64,000 nt of DNA, from positions 1,266,182 to 1,330,181 of the forward strand of contig JAJHZJ010000808.1 in assembly GCA_023548195.1 (NCBI GenBank). The letters are read 5' to 3'. Of the stretch, positions 13,001 through 28,647 are shown in pieces. How positions within the stretch are numbered: the first letter of the stretch is position 1; the number at the start of each line of letters is the position of its first letter. The stretch is from Bettongia penicillata ogilbyi (Eukaryota; Chordata; Mammalia; Diprotodontia; Potoroidae). Under the pieces are notes generated by a model. That model saw only the letters and a list, made by a program, of their open reading frames with translations. It did no database searches and was not told where the DNA came from. The position numbers and the translations under genes are program-made.

Positions 13001-16000
13001 AAATTTCTTAAATTCGCTCTTAAATTGAGGGATATTTCATCATCAAAAAGAGTCAAGGGGGTACCCAATGAACTAACCAAAGTGGTGAGAGGGTCTGAAT
13101 TTCCTAAATTTGTCTTGTATTTGTCAGGAATGCAGTATTCAGATATTTCAACAGTATTATAACAAAATAAAATAGAACTATTGTCAATATTCCTGAATTT
13201 CTCCTTAACTGCTTGTCTATATTTTAAATTGTGCCATCTTAAACCAGCCTTGCATCTACTACTTCCTGTTGGACATCTTGAACTGGATGTCCCAAAGACA
13301 CCTTAAAAATTCAACATGTCCAAGGATGAATTAATTATCTCTCCATGCAAACCCTCTCCTCTTCTTGCCTTCCCTATTAATACTAAAGATATCACCACCT
13401 AAGCAGTAATAATGACAATAACATTTACACAGTACTTACTAATACAGGCACTATGCAATTATTATCTCACCTATCCTCGCACTGACCCTGAGATGTAGGT
13501 GCTGTCATTATGCTCATTTTACAGAAGAGAAAACTGAGGCAAACAGGGCTTAACTAACTCACCCAGGGTCACTAAGCCATTGCTGGAGGCTTGAATTTGA
13601 ACTCAAGTTTTCCAGACTCCAGGCACAGCGTCCTATCCAATGCACCACCTGACTCCCAATCACCTAAGTGTCATTTCCAACTCTTCACTCTCACCTGCCA
13701 TATCCTATCTTTTGCCAAGGCCTTCTGATTTTACCTTTGTAATATTATTGTCTCCCATGGAACCCCCTCTCTTCTCTGACACTGCCATCACCCTGGTGCT
13801 GGGCCTTAGCACCCTGACTATTGCAATAGCTTACTGGTGGGTCTGCCTACGAAAGGTCTCTCCCCACTCCAATCTATCTGTGTCTTGGCTGTCAAAGTGA
13901 TCTTCCCAGACCACGTATCCAACTATGTCAAATCTCCTTTCCCTGCCACACATGTACCTCAATAAATTCCAGTTTCAGATACACAGTTTTTCTCCATATT
14001 GTGGTAGAGATAAGAGCCACCTTGGATGAAGGGGGCCTAAAGGCAGATGTCAAGAGCCTTGTCTCCACCCCCAACAACTGAAACTCTATGACTGGAAATG
14101 TCCTCTTGCTTCTTGGGTCTTCCCTGAAATCCCTCCAAGGCTGCCAGGCTGGACCTGAGGCTGATGCCCCCAAAATCCTGTCTCCAATGTGTATCTCCAC
14201 TTTGTTGCCGTGTCCAAGTTCTCACCTTTCCTATGGCTCTGTCAGCCTTCCAGGTCTACTGGCCTTTCCCTCTTCTCTATTCAAATGGTACGTCTCCTAT
14301 CTAGCCTCCTGGGTCCTCAATGTGCCCTCTGTCAAATGAGAGGGTGATAACCTCAGAACTACCTTCTAACCTGGAGAGGCATTCTCACCCTGTCGAGAGA
14401 CAGAGGAAGGCTCCAGCCTGGCCTGGTGAGGCCCAGGGAAGCCCATGGACATACATGTTTGACTGAAATAGTATTTGAAATAAGACTCAGTAAGTGGGAA
14501 AAGTAAATTTTAAAAACAACTCCCTATCAAATCCAGGATCAAATACAAATATTTTGTTTAAAACAAATGCAGTGGATATAATGCTGGGTCTGAAGTCAAA
14601 GAGATATGAATTCAAATCCAGCCTCTGATACTTAACTAGCTGTGTGAGGCTGAGCAAGTCACTTAAATCTGTTACATCACCATCAAAATGGAGATACTTG
14701 AACACCTATTTCACCCCCTTCAAACAAGATAATCTTTATACAAGCACTATAAAACAAGTGTTGGTTTTCCTTTTTTCCTATGTTAGGTGTTTATCAAAGC
14801 CCTTCATAATTTGCAACTCGCCACCTTTCCAGTCTTCTTACACCTTCCACCACCACATCAAAGATCATCTGTCACCCAGTGACAACGGCCTCTTTGCTGT
14901 TCCTTGGACAAGACATTCCATTTTCAGATTCAGGGCTTTTGCACCAGCCATCCTCCATGCCTGGAATGCTTTCCCTCCTTTTCTCTGCCTCTTGCCTTCC
15001 CTGACTTACTTTAATCCCAGCTAAAATTCCACCTTTTACAAGAAGCCTTTTTTGATCTCCCTTAATTCCAGTGTTTTCTGTCTGTTGATCATTTCCAACT
15101 TAGCTAGTACACAGTTTGTATACACAGTTTTGCATATTGTTGTCCCATCATTAGACTGAGTTTCTTGAGAGCAGGGGACTGTTTTGTTTTCCCAGTGCAT
15201 AAGCAAGGTGCCTGCCACTTCATAGATACTTAATAAATGTTTATAGCTTGACTAACTGACTGCAAGATCTCCTAGCAGCTTCTCAAAAACACTATCCTCA
15301 TGCATTTATTCTAAGCCGTAAGCTTTTTTTTTAAGTTGCATTATTCTGCCCATTTCCACACATCAGACCAGGGAAAAGGAAGGAAGGAAGCTAATTAAAT
15401 AATCTCCTTGCTTTGTACTCCAATTCCTGGCTTACCATTCCAATTCAAATATTAGTCTTTTGTTTTGCCATTAGAAAACAATCATTTCTGTGCTACTGTA
15501 TTCTCAAAAAAACTCTTGGTCATTTGAAAGCATTTCAAAACTGCCCAAATAGCTGTAATTTCCATTTGGCCAACATCCTCAAGATTATTTCCCAGGTTCT
15601 TTTAAAACGTATCTGTCCATTTTCAGAAACTAAATAAGGAAACATGAATTCTATTCAAATGTACAAGGCTATTGTAGGTGAGAGTGGCAGCCAGCAGCTT
15701 GGCTTTGCTCGACCTTCAAAAATAAAAAGCCTCTCTCTTTCCTCTAAATTGCTCAGACTCATTTGTTACAGTGAACCATGTAACAAATGACAGTGTCTTA
15801 GAAACCTCAAAGCTTGGACCTGCCAAGAATGAATGAGCGCGCTTGCTGCCTGCCTTACAGAAAGGCACAAATGAGGCTTGAGGGAAAAGAGATTTCAGAA
15901 AAGAGAAATCCTGATACAGCTAACCAGCAGAGGGGATGCTCACTAGGAGGAAGTAGAGTTTTCTATTTACAAACACCATCTGAGGTTTCCTTCTTCGTTT

Positions 16001-19000
16001 GCTCATAAGTTTTCATATGACTCATTATGCAATGAGCCTTTAAAGGGCAGTGGGGGTGGGAAAAAATAACAGCTCCATCAGCTGACCACGGAAGAGCAAG
16101 CCTTTCCCCTCACAGTGCCTGGCTCACCCATGGCCTCGGTGCCAAAGGGCCCCTTTCTGCCAAAACGGTATCAAAGGGCTACAAGACTCATGGAAAGGCC
16201 TATCTATCCCATCTTCCATGTCAGGTTTCAATACCTATTCTGAACTGGGGGAAGATACATTCTTCCCTAAAGTTTCAGCCTTTTGGCTACATAAAGATGG
16301 AGGAAAAAATAAGACCTTTAAATGGTTATTTATGCACCAGATTTCTGTATATGTATGAACCTCCACTGGTTTTCAGTATTTCACATTCTTATCTTCTATA
16401 CAAATAGTGTAAAAACTTACATTCAAGCTTATTTACTTGTAAGAATATGTAACTGAGATCATTTCACAGCAAAATAAGGATAGCAAGGGACTTGAGGCCT
16501 ATAGACATCACCCTAGATTCTTTTACTAATCCAGGTATTTTCATTTTCATTTAAAAGTACAATATTTTTTGCATTAGAATAATATGAAATTTTCACATGA
16601 AGCAAGTGAGAAACTGAGATATATGTGACAGTGATTTTGTTTTTTCTGCTAAGGGAAGTCTAAATCAGGGTTTCTTAACCTGAGGTCAGTGAACTTTTTT
16701 AAAAACTATTTCAATATTAATTGGGTTTCATTTGTTATCCTAATGTATATTATCTTACACATTTAAAAACATTCCTCTGAGTAAGAGATCACAGGCTTCT
16801 CCCAAATGCCAAAGGGGTCCATGATACAAAAAGAAAGAGTATGAATTCCTGCTCTAAAAAGTCCTGGCCTGAGGTTGTCTTTCTAACAGGACAAAAATGA
16901 TAGGAACTCACATATTGATTGATGGAGCTGAAGCCATTTAGCTTGGAGAAGGGATATAGCAGTTGCTTTCAAATATTTACAGCTGTCACAAGGAAAAGAA
17001 ATGAGACTTGTTCTCCTTAGCCCCAGGTGGCAGAGCTGGGAGCAATGGGGTGGGATTTACACAGGCAAATTTCATTTAACCCTCTAAAAACAAGTAAGTG
17101 ACCAAGGAATCAGAATGTGTGGCTGACTGGCTAGGGATTTGGGGGGAGGGAAAAGGAGTTCCTCTTTTTAAAAATCGGGGTCACTTACCTATCTTTTCAA
17201 CCTTTTCTGCAATATCTTGTTCAGCTTCTGTTGTACACCGATAGCCCTTCTTCTTAAGCAGATGGCAGATAAAGACTCCCAAAAGTCCCATGATGAAGAA
17301 AACTGGAACTAGCACAATTGCAACATATTCTGGGTGTCCATTCCCAGCACTGTTTGTAGGAGACGGGGTCGTCCCTCCACGGGAAGAAGCTAAAAAATAT
17401 TAAGTTGAACAGGAATAAACATGGAATCCTGAATTTGAAGGTTGGTTTTTTGTTTTTTAAATCAATCTCACAAGGTCAGCAGCTAGAAAGCTGGTTAGAT
17501 GGAAATGACTGGAAGGTATTAAATGGATAGCCGTGTGCATGTGTGGGCCAAAAGTGGGAATGCGATCTGAAGCTTCACTTCACAGAAGTAAAGTGTCCAG
17601 AAGGAGGGAAAACCTGCTCCTACTATATTTTAGCTTCCTACATCATAACCCACAAAGATTACCAAGCCAGAAAGCATCCAGAAAGGGGATCAAGACAGGA
17701 ACACCACAAATCTGTGCCACCTGGGGGGAGTTTAAAAAAAATTACAAACTGGGGAGATTCCACCTGGAGAAGACTTGTGGTACGGGAAGTCATGTTAACT
17801 ATATTAAAAGTGAAAGCTTGTCTTATGAAGGAAAATCAGATTTATTCTGCTTGGGTCTCAGAGAAGAGGATTAGGAGCAATGAGTAGAAATTACAGGAAG
17901 GCTTTTTAATTTAATTTAATTATCCACATTCACTATAAGAAAACACTTCCTAACACTTACAGCTGCCCCACAGAATGGACTGAGATGGAAAAGGGTTCAT
18001 TAGCAGTAGGTTCCTGACTAGAGATAGTTCAGGGAAGGCTATGTGACTGCTTGTTTCATATAATGCAAACAGCAGTCAGGCTTTGAAGTGAGGTTACACT
18101 AACTGATCTCTGAAAGAGGCTTTAGAGTCAGAGGACCCAATTCAAATCCTGGCTCTGCCTTTTCATGTAAACTTTTAAATCTATAAATTTAGAAAAGTCA
18201 CAACTTCTCTGGACTTCCATTTCCTTAGTTGTAAAATGAGGGGAGGAGTTGACTAAATGACCTCTGAAGTTATTTCCAGCTCTAAATCTATGATCCTACG
18301 ATATCCAACTCTGCAAATATATGATTCCAGATTTGTACACCATGACTTGAAGGGCTACCACCATTCTCTATGGGAAGCTAGATTTGTCTTGAGTGTTCTC
18401 TAAATTACAACTATAATAGCTAACCTATGTAAAGTAATGCAATGTACACAGAAGTTTTCATGTAACACTGGACTGAATGAATGAATGCTGAAATATCAAA
18501 ACTTGATCTCACTTATGATACATGGTAACTCGGAAAGAGTTATCAACAAAGGTCTACTGTAGTTTGGAGCAGGTCATTCACTAAAAATAACTGGTGAAGA
18601 ATTATAGAATGGTTTTAAAGTGGTTTTCCAATTATGTTAAAGACAAAGAAAAGTACGACAAATATATGAACTCCTCAAAAGTTCAAAAATGGACGGCCAA
18701 TGAACTGATTAGCAATGTTCTTCCCTGCTTTATCACTGAGAATAATAGTGGCCATTATATTTAATAGAGGCCTTAGAAATATTAATCTCAACTTTGAGTA
18801 TGGTATGATATATGTGGGAGAATATTTTTGTAAACTGAAAATGATTCAAGTGCATTACTTAAAAAGGCAGCTAATAAGGGCAAATAAGGTAATATTATAA
18901 TAATAACATATTATATATAATAATATTATTATTATTATTATATGGTAAAACTTGTGGGGGCTGGGAGGAAAGACAAAGGGGAATGTTATACATAGACTCC

Positions 19001-22000
19001 ACTGGACTCAGATATAGTCTGCTCCTGAATATTGATCACCTCTTATTGAAATGAAATACATATATGTAATATAGACAAAAAAGCAATTGCTGGGGTGGGG
19101 AAATATTTAGATAGCATTTAAGGTTTACCGAAGCCAAAACTGGGAAGGGAAAGGAGAAACATAGCCTATATATGAACTAATAAAATACCGACACCTAGTC
19201 ACAAAACACTGTTGAATGATATTGTTGGTTATATATATATATATATGTGATATTACCTGGTAACATATGTGTGTATATATGCATATATACTCATAAGCAT
19301 AAGTTATTATAATGTTTATATATAAACATATATGTATATAAATAACCTGGTTAGAAAGTATTATACTATGTGTATGAGTATTAGAGATATTCTATAGCAT
19401 CTTACAGACACATGTAACAACACCATAGATATTAGCAAGAAATATAAGGGTAACAACAGGAAACCTGAAATTCACGTGTGTCTTCACACAGTTTGCTTTA
19501 GCTGAACTAATTGTGACTTTAAACTAATGCAAATGGAATCCTATAACAAAGGGAACTAATCTCCAAGCAGCTTTAACGTTGGCAAAATGCAACCCAACAG
19601 CTAAAATGCCAGCTATCTAGTTACTTCCATGCCTATTAACTCTAATGAGTTATCTGCCGCCTCCCTTCCCCACCTCATGTAATAAAGTAGTTCACATTTA
19701 AAGTTCATGTTAAGGTTTATAAAGAGCCATCCTCACAACAAAGCAAAATTGGTATCATTATCCTCATCTTACAGATACAGGAACTGAGGTTCAGAAACCT
19801 GAAATGACTTTGCCACAGTCCCAGCTACTAAACATCGGAACCAGGACTTAATCTCCTGACTAAATCTCACACTCTTGCCTCTAAACCATACTATTTCTCA
19901 GGTAGTTCTCAATTTACAAGGAGGTTGTACTCCAAAAATATGTTGGTAAAATTATGGTTTTCTCAGACAGATAATTTATATGCTGCTTTAGTTCTGAGGG
20001 CGGGGGAGGGGGGAGAGGAAGGAAAGGAGGAAGGGTGGGAGGAAGGGTGGGAGGAAGGGTGGGAGGAAGGAAGGACGTCCACATTTCATTCATAGTGTAT
20101 CTTGAATGAGAAGCAACATGACATTGTGGATAGATAACTTACCTCAAAACTGGGAGGTTTTGGGTTCAAGTCCTCTGACACATAGTGACCATGTGACACC
20201 AAACAAATCACTTAACTCTCTAGGAGACTCTCTAAAACCCACAATTGCAAAGATGTCAAGCTGCACTGATAGATGGAGTTTTGTCACCAATTAAATCACA
20301 AGTGCAGTCTAATTTCATAAATACAGTATGTATTCTACTATCATTATCACAGAACTCAACCACCATGAAATGTAAAGTATGGAAACATGAACTGAGTTTC
20401 AACTTGGGGGGCCCTGGAACACATCTTCCCCCAAATGTCACCCCAGGCAAAGGAATCAGGACTCCTATCACCAACTCCCAAACTCCCCAATGGGAACGGA
20501 AGTCCCCAAACACCAAGCCATGGGTTACAGCTTTAATGGCTTGAGTTAGGGGCTCTAGCATGATGGAAGAGGAAAGACAGAAGTATAAACCTAAATGAGC
20601 TTCTTGAGATCATCCAGTTTGACCCCCTCATTAACAAATTCACAAAAATTAAATGATTTACCCAAAGTTACCCAGCCAGTGTCAAAGCTGAGATTAGAAT
20701 TCAAGTCTTTTAATATGTTTTGCATGACTGAACATGTACAACCTATAGCAAATTGCTTACTGTCTCAGGGAAAGAAGGAGGTAAGCAAGACAATCTAGAA
20801 CTCAAAAATATGTGTAACTCAAAAATAAATGAAAGTTAAAAATTGTCTTTACATGTAATTGGGGAAAAATAATATATCATTTTTTTAAAAACAATTCAAG
20901 TCTCAATTCTTAGTCTGATGATCTGTCCCCCACACCAATTTACCTCTAAGGTTGATGGTTGAAGAAAAGGTGAAGCAGTTCTGCATGATGAAATAAGACT
21001 GAGATATGAAAGAGAGGAGGAAGGGGGGATGACAAAACACTTTTCTCTTCACAGCATCCCTACTATTTCATGTGTTTCTCTTTGCTTCTCTCCCTCCCCA
21101 TTTACCACCTCCCTTATCCAGATGACTATCAAGGAAAGGGCTAAATAAGGTTGGCCAGTTAGTTGGTTTCCTGCCTGCTCCCACTGCAAGGAAATGGATG
21201 CTGAGTGCCCCAGCAGTAAAGGTAAGGATGCAAGGAGTGAAAGGGAAGGGATTAGTAAAGTAGTCTTGAGTACTCTTTCTTCTCCTCTCTCCCCACTTAG
21301 GAAAATAGAAAGCATAGGGATGAAAGGAAAATTAACGAGGAGTCTTGACTGTCAAAATGCCACTTTTTCCCTCTAGTTATTACTAAAGGAGGCCATCTGG
21401 TGTAGAAAAAAAGTAGGAAAAATAGATAGCGAAGGGTTGAGCTGTTAGGATGAGCCTAATATTTTTTTTTCCGTTACCTTAATTTCTTTTAAGATATGGT
21501 CCCATCCTATTCAATTCACTCTGTGCTCTCTGTCTCTGTATGTGCGTGCATCTGTGTGTGCATGCACACATGTACATGTGTGTGTGCATGTGTGTGTGTC
21601 TATGTGTGTGTGTGGTCCCACCAACTACCCAGATACTGAAAAGTTTTAAGAGTTACAAATATTGTCTTTCCATGTAGGAATGTAAACAGTTCACTTTTGG
21701 TAAGTCCCTTATGACTTCTCTTTGCTGTTTACTTTTTCATGCTTCTTCTCATTCTTGTGTTTGAAAGTCAAATTTTCTTTTCAGCTCTGGTCTTTTCATC
21801 AAGAATGCTTCAAAGTCCTCTGTTTCATTGAAAGACCATATTTTCCCCTGAAGTATTATTCTCAGTTTTGCTGGGTAGGTGATTCTTGGTTTGAGTCCTA
21901 GTTCCTTTGACTTCTGGAATATCCTATTCCACGCCCTTCAATCACTTAATGTAGAAGCTGCTAGATCTTGTGTTATCTTGATTGTATTTCCAGAGTACAA

Positions 22001-25000
22001 TGCTGGTCCTGAAAATCCTCTAATAACTTCCCTCATTTCCTGCTTTTAGTGAAAGAGGACATACACACACATTTACCCTAAGTATGGAAAGGATTCACTG
22101 AGGAATCAGGAAACATTTATTAAACTCTGAGAACAGCTGGGAAAAATATGCTAGAGACAATGTTCAGATCATAACAAGGGCTCTCCTGGGTTTACCCAGC
22201 CAAACAGAACAGTGGAATGAGTCTCCAGAATAAATCAAACAGAAAGAATATCACAAAAAAAGTTTTTCCTATATTACCCTCCATTTAGCATACAGCAGTT
22301 GGATGATTTAAGCTTATGCATATTATACTAATTGATATGAAACTGACTGTCTTCTGATATTTTTAATAATTCATTAATGAAAGCATTGCAAAACAATATA
22401 TGAATCAAAACTAATTTACATTTGGCTCTGAAATACAAGTGTCAGAGAAATGTCGACTCAGGATGCAAACACATTCAATACATTTTCTGGGAGAGCTGAT
22501 GAGAGAATTTTAAACTGTGGTATTAGAATAGTTGATTGATTATAAGCTCCTTGAGGACAGGAACTGTATATCACATTTCATTTTTGCATTCCCTAGACCC
22601 TAGCACAGGGTCTCAAACTTAGAAAGTAGTTAATAAATACTCAACTGAAATGCTCCTTGCTCTCAAGAAGCTTACAGTTTAGTTGAAAAATAAGATGAAC
22701 ACTTATCCAACAATCAGAGAGGATGACAGGTTGTAATGAGTACTACTCTGATGTTCCATCATGATGCAAGGGGTTCCTGAAGGCCAGGCTGTGCCTTCAG
22801 GTGGAATGGAGTACAAGCTCTGACGGACCCTCCAATGCAGAGAAGATCTCAAAAGAGGGCCCAGCCACAGACTTAGGTGTGCCTGAAGGTCTGAAGGTCC
22901 ATCTAGGTCATTATCAGAAGTAAGCCACCAGGCAATGAATATTTTTGGCCATAATAACTCACATCAACCATCAGCTGGGGTACAGAACATTGAAATACCT
23001 AAATACATAACCTGGAACAAAATAAGATCTGGGAGTTAAGAAAAGGAAGAGACCAGAAGAGTCAGGGAAGTCTAAATGAAAGTTAAACCTAAACCTCAAA
23101 AGCTGCCCTTCTAGGCAGCAAGGTGGCACCATGTGATAGGACTGGACTTACAGTCAGAAAGACCTGAGTTCAAATCTTGCCTCAGATACTCCTGGTGGTG
23201 TGACCCTGTGCAAGTCATTTAACCTATTTTAGCCTCAGTATCCCCATCTGTAAAGGGAATAATAACCTACCTCATAGAATTACTGAGGCAAATTGAAAAA
23301 TTTAATATACGTCAAACACTTTGCAAACCTTAAAGTGCTATATCAAATGCTAGCTATTCCATAAAAAGAATAATAGGTGACTTTATATAATGCTTTACAA
23401 TTTATAAAATGCTTTATAGTGATCATCTGGATTTTGACCCTGCAACAACTCTGTGAAGTAGGTACTCCAGATATCCTCATTTTAAAAATTAACAAATTTA
23501 GAGAGAGTAAAACAAATGTATCCCCAATCCAACTCTTCCTGATTCTGTGTTGTACTCCAGTTACTATACTACACTGCCTCTAACGATGACAGTCAGTATT
23601 TATATAGTGTTTTGAAATTTGCAAAGTACTTTACATATGCTAGCTCAGCTGATACAACACCCCTGGGATACAGGTGCTATTGTTATCCCCATTTTACAGA
23701 AAAGGAAACTGAGGCTGTAAGAAAACTTGAGTGACAAGCCCAGGATCACATAGTAGTAAGAGTCTGAGTCAGGATTTGAACTCAAATTTCCTTTCTCCAA
23801 GAGCCAAACTCTAGCCACCTTACCATTTAGCTGCCTCTAAAAATTAACAGTCATAGTAAGTAAAGAAAATTTCACATGAAGTTTGGATTCAGTTAAAGGG
23901 CTGCATTTGAGGAACCTAAGGGCCATAAGTGGCCTTGAGATCGAAGGTTCCTCAATGGGGCTAGAATATCGGAGCGATGTTTCTTAACACAATCTTTTCT
24001 ATCTTCCCACTTCGCTGGACACAATGCTTTGATTTTAGGATGTTACTGTTTAGTTATTTCCAGTATATCCAACTCCACCACATTGGGGGTGTTCTTGACA
24101 AAGATGCTGGAGAGGTTTGCCATTTCCTTCTCCAGCCCATTTAAGAGAAAACTAAAGCAAATAAGGTTAAGCCATCTGCCCAGAGTTACACAGCTAGTAA
24201 ATGTCAGAGGCCTGATTTGAACCCAGGGCTTCCTGAATCAAGGCCGAGCCACTGCCTGTAGTAGGCAGTCAGTAAATACCTTTCTATTCACCTGACCTTC
24301 TCAAATCACACCTGCAGCAAGACTGCTGACAGATAGGGCAAATACCATATACCTGGAAATTCACAGGGGGAATGTTCATAGAAGTGAAACTTGGCACAGG
24401 ACAGGTATAACAAGAGAGGGTGGTACCATGAAATGTGTGTGCATCTGGAAATCCCAGAAGTGTCACCTGCCCCTCCTTTGAAGGTCACTGAAAATCATCA
24501 CGGTCCTCAGAGGTTATTGTAGCTGAGAGCCCTGGCAAGCCTCCACCAGATCAACCGCAATTGTTGCCTCAAGGACTGGTCTAATCTTCTTACGCTCCCC
24601 CTTCCCTTCCTCATTCTCAATTTCATTTCAACTGAGAGTCTTAAGTTTACTGAAGACAAACTAGACGTTTTGGAAGAAGAAATAACCTAAACCCATACTG
24701 TAGATAATGCACAAATATGAGCTGTCAAAGGTGGAAAGTAACCGCAACAATGTATCATCAACTTGGAGATAATGTCATTTCAGTCCTCTTTTTTTATCCC
24801 CTACATCTACCCCAACGCTTCAGGGACTTAGATTCTTGTGTATTTAAAGATCTGGAAATCTAGGTCCAGAGAGATTAAAATTACTTGCCCACAGTTACCC
24901 ATTAATAAAGCAACATCATTTAGTGCACAATTACTATGCGTCAGACACTGCCTTAAATGCAAGTGAAACAAAAAAAAAAAAAGAGAGAACTAGTCTCTGC

Positions 25001-28000
25001 TTGCAATGGTCTTACATTCAGACGAAGGATGTGTATACGTATATATAGATTATATATAAAATGATTGATTGGGCTGCTGGCCTTCTGATTTGAAGTAAAT
25101 AAACCTTTCTCCTTCACCATGCTGCTTCTCTGGATATATAACAATGGTTGAAATATTTATGAACTAAAATTAAAAACAATAACCTATAAATCATCTGAAG
25201 AATTATTCCTGCCAGAGATAGCATTTTTCTTGACTTAGACTTGATGGCACAACAGATGGGAATTTCCAACAGAAGCTTTTCAGGTGTTAAAAAAAAAATC
25301 ATTGTAAAAAAGATATCCTAGGTAAGTACTTTTTAGCACTAAGATCAGGTTCTACCCAAGAATTTCCCTAATTATATTTTGAAAAACTTTGCTGTTTCTC
25401 TCAACACGACAGCATGAAATCTATGAGAAAATACTGATTCAAGCAAGATTTTCTCCCCTCCCAAAATGATAAATATAAAACTACGGATCCATTTAAAATA
25501 TTATCTGTAGTAATTTTTTTATATCAAAAGTTTCATTTCCTCTCTTTTACTCAAAAGTGTCCTCCCTGAGGCATCAAGGTGGTACAGTGGACAAAGCGAT
25601 GAACCTGGAGTATTTCTTTGAGTTAAAAACTGGCCTCAGACACTTACTATCTGTGTGACCCTGGGCAAGTCATTTAACTCTGCCTCAGTTTCCCCATCTG
25701 TAAAATGATCTGGAAAAGGAAATGGCAAACCACTCCAGTATCTTTGCCAAGAAAACCCCAAATGGAGTCACTAAGCGTCAGACAACTAAGAGGACCAAAC
25801 AACTGTCCTCCCTTAAGGACCAGAGAATTCCACAACAGCATTTATGAGCTAGGAGACCAAAAAAGTACTGTGTGGGCAGATTATTTTAGGGGAAAAAAGC
25901 TCATATACCTAAGGGTTTTCCTTCTAATCTACCTCAAACACTCTAAAATCTCATTTTGCTATTTTAAAACTCCTTCAAACATGAACATTTGATACATTAC
26001 ATACAACTACATCATCAGAGGTAAAACACTTGATGACACATTTTGCAGGAACAAGTTTTTCTTTGTAGTGTGTAAAGTATTACCAAGTCAAGCACATACC
26101 TTTGAGCTCCGTCAACATTCAGTCCATCCCTTTACCCAAAGATGCAGCATCTCCATCTATGGTAATCTTCATCCCCACAATGTAAAAGTGTGAGCCCTTT
26201 CACATTCCACTAAGCCCTCTGATCTTTATAAAATCTTGTGAAGCAGGCAGAATAAGCATTATATTCACTTGACAAATGAAGAAACTCAGATCCAGAATGG
26301 TCTCAGTGACTTGATCAGAAAGTCATATATAGGCAAAGTTCATGACACAGCCAGGATTAAAATATATATCTCCCAATTCCTAGGGTTCTTGATTCTCTAC
26401 CACTGCTGCCTCTGTCGGATCTCACTCAACTCCCGATATTATTATGAACCTTGGAGACCTATGGACAAGACCTACTTAACAGTAGTGTGCTTTGTCTGTA
26501 TGTTTGTTTTAAGAGCAATCAGAAGACGTAGGTTCAAATTCCAGCTCTGCTATTCATTAGTTTTGTGACCTTGAACAAGTTATTTCGCCTCTCAGACTTC
26601 AGTTTCCTCATCTGTAAAATGAGAAATTGGGTTAAAATCATAGACTGAGAGGTGGAAGGACTGCTAAAGGTCATCTAATCCAATCCCTTCATTTTTATAG
26701 AGCAGGAAAATGAGACCCAGAGAGGTACAGGGGCTTTCCCAGAGTAATACAGGTAGTAAATAAGTGAGAGAAAGCAAGGATGGTGTCTAACGACTCTTTT
26801 ACCTCTCAGCCCTATGATGTTTATACTTGACAATATCAGAGATATCATCATTTTATCATTCCTCTCTTCTCTATCTCCCAATAGATGGTTTCATTATCGC
26901 CAAAATAATTTATCACTTCCTGCTAACCAACCTTCTGGTCATGAGCCTCTTCCAACTGAACAGGACCTCGGACAACAGATATCTAGATTCAGAACCCAGA
27001 GCCATACTGGAAACCCTTCCAGGACGGAGGACCCTTCACAAGCTTGAGCTCTGCCCACGCAGCCCTTGGGAATCCAGGTTCATTTCCATGCTGCAGAGAG
27101 GTAGATGTGTTAGGAAATAGAAATGGGTCTCTGGAGGATGACTGCAGAGGACTCAGGAAAAGCTCTATTTAAGGCATCTATGAAAACATTTCCTTTGATT
27201 TACTTTAAAATGCAACGAGCACTCAAGTCTTATGATAAGCCTTCTCTATAAAAGAGAGAAGCAATTTTGCAGAAATGCACTTTTATAACTTCATATATAG
27301 CCACACTTTCAAAAAAAAGCCTATAGATTCCCTATTTCAAAGAGCAGTGGTTTCAAAAGGAGGAACTAAAGATATTTTCTTCCTTAGAGGTTGACAGACA
27401 ACTGACAAAGCCACAAACTCAAATGGGAAAGTCCAACAAAAAAATGAAATTTAAAACAAGATTCATCCTTGAAAAGATCATAGGATCATAAATTTAAATC
27501 TGGTAGAGGCTTCAGGCCACACATCTAGTCTCCCATTTTACAGATAAGTAAACTGAGGTTAAAAGTGGATAAATGGCTTGCCCAACATCACACTGGTAGT
27601 TCAGAAGCAGGATTTGAACACAGGTTCTGTGGCTTCAGAGGGAAAGTTCTTTCCTCTGTAGTGAACATCAAATTCAAACTACATTTAAATATATAAATAG
27701 TAAATATCAGATTCAAAAGAAAATGTGTCACTACTTTTTTTCAAAGGGAAGAGGATCACGAGGAAATCTCTAATTCAGTCTTCACAGCAATACTTCTCAT
27801 CCAAAGCTGCCAAAGACATAAGTGCATAAAGTGCACCCTAATCAAAACCAACAGGATTAAGTGAATGACCACTGGCCATCTCCCCAGAGAGATGGTGATT
27901 TACAATTCACCCACATTCTCACTGGGAGACCAATAAGAGATGGAGGTAGAAAGAGATGATTTCACTAAGAAAGGTTAAGAAGACAAATGCCTGGGAGCGG

Positions 28001-28601
28001 GGAGCTGACTGAATGGATCATACTCAGCAGAGATGACCAGAAGACGCTACATGGGGGCCTCCCTGGGGAAGTCATGAGTCACAGCAGAGGAACCTGAGAC
28101 AGCAAAAGATGCCTTCAGTGAATGGGTGCCTGGCTTTTCAGGAGCCATCCAGTCATCCATGGATGTCTGGGTCACTGGACCCAGAGAGCTCCGGAGGTAA
28201 AAGTGAGGCTGGTAACTTTGCACAGCCCGCCCTCACTTAAATCCAATTCACATGCAAGTCACATCATCACCTCCCTGAAGTCATGAGAAGGAAGGACAAA
28301 AAACAGCTGGGCTTTTCGATATATCCCGCTGTTTTTATTGATAATAGTGTCTCCAAGTGAGCCCCTTGGCAAACAACCACCACATGGCTGAGAACAGCAG
28401 AACCAAACTGGAAGATGGGAAGTGCTGGGGAAAGCCAAGCATCATGCATGACACGGAAGGGGATGAGACAGAATGTAAGTGCTAAACCATGTGGCAGGAA
28501 CTCAAAGTGCTGTAGGAGTTCAAAGTACCAGCCAAAATAGCACTCTCCTCCCTTCTCCCTACCCCACCCATATATATACACACATGAGCACATATGCGCA
28601 T

Positions 28602-28647
<46 letters not shown>

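Noticed and set aside
14644..15024. 126-codon open frame
   Set aside because: It is SINE plus L2 LINE 3' sequence.
17533..17887. Two overlapping 113-114 codon open frames in intron 1
   Set aside because: They overlap in different frames with no recognisable domain; the 3' part is CR1/L3 debris.
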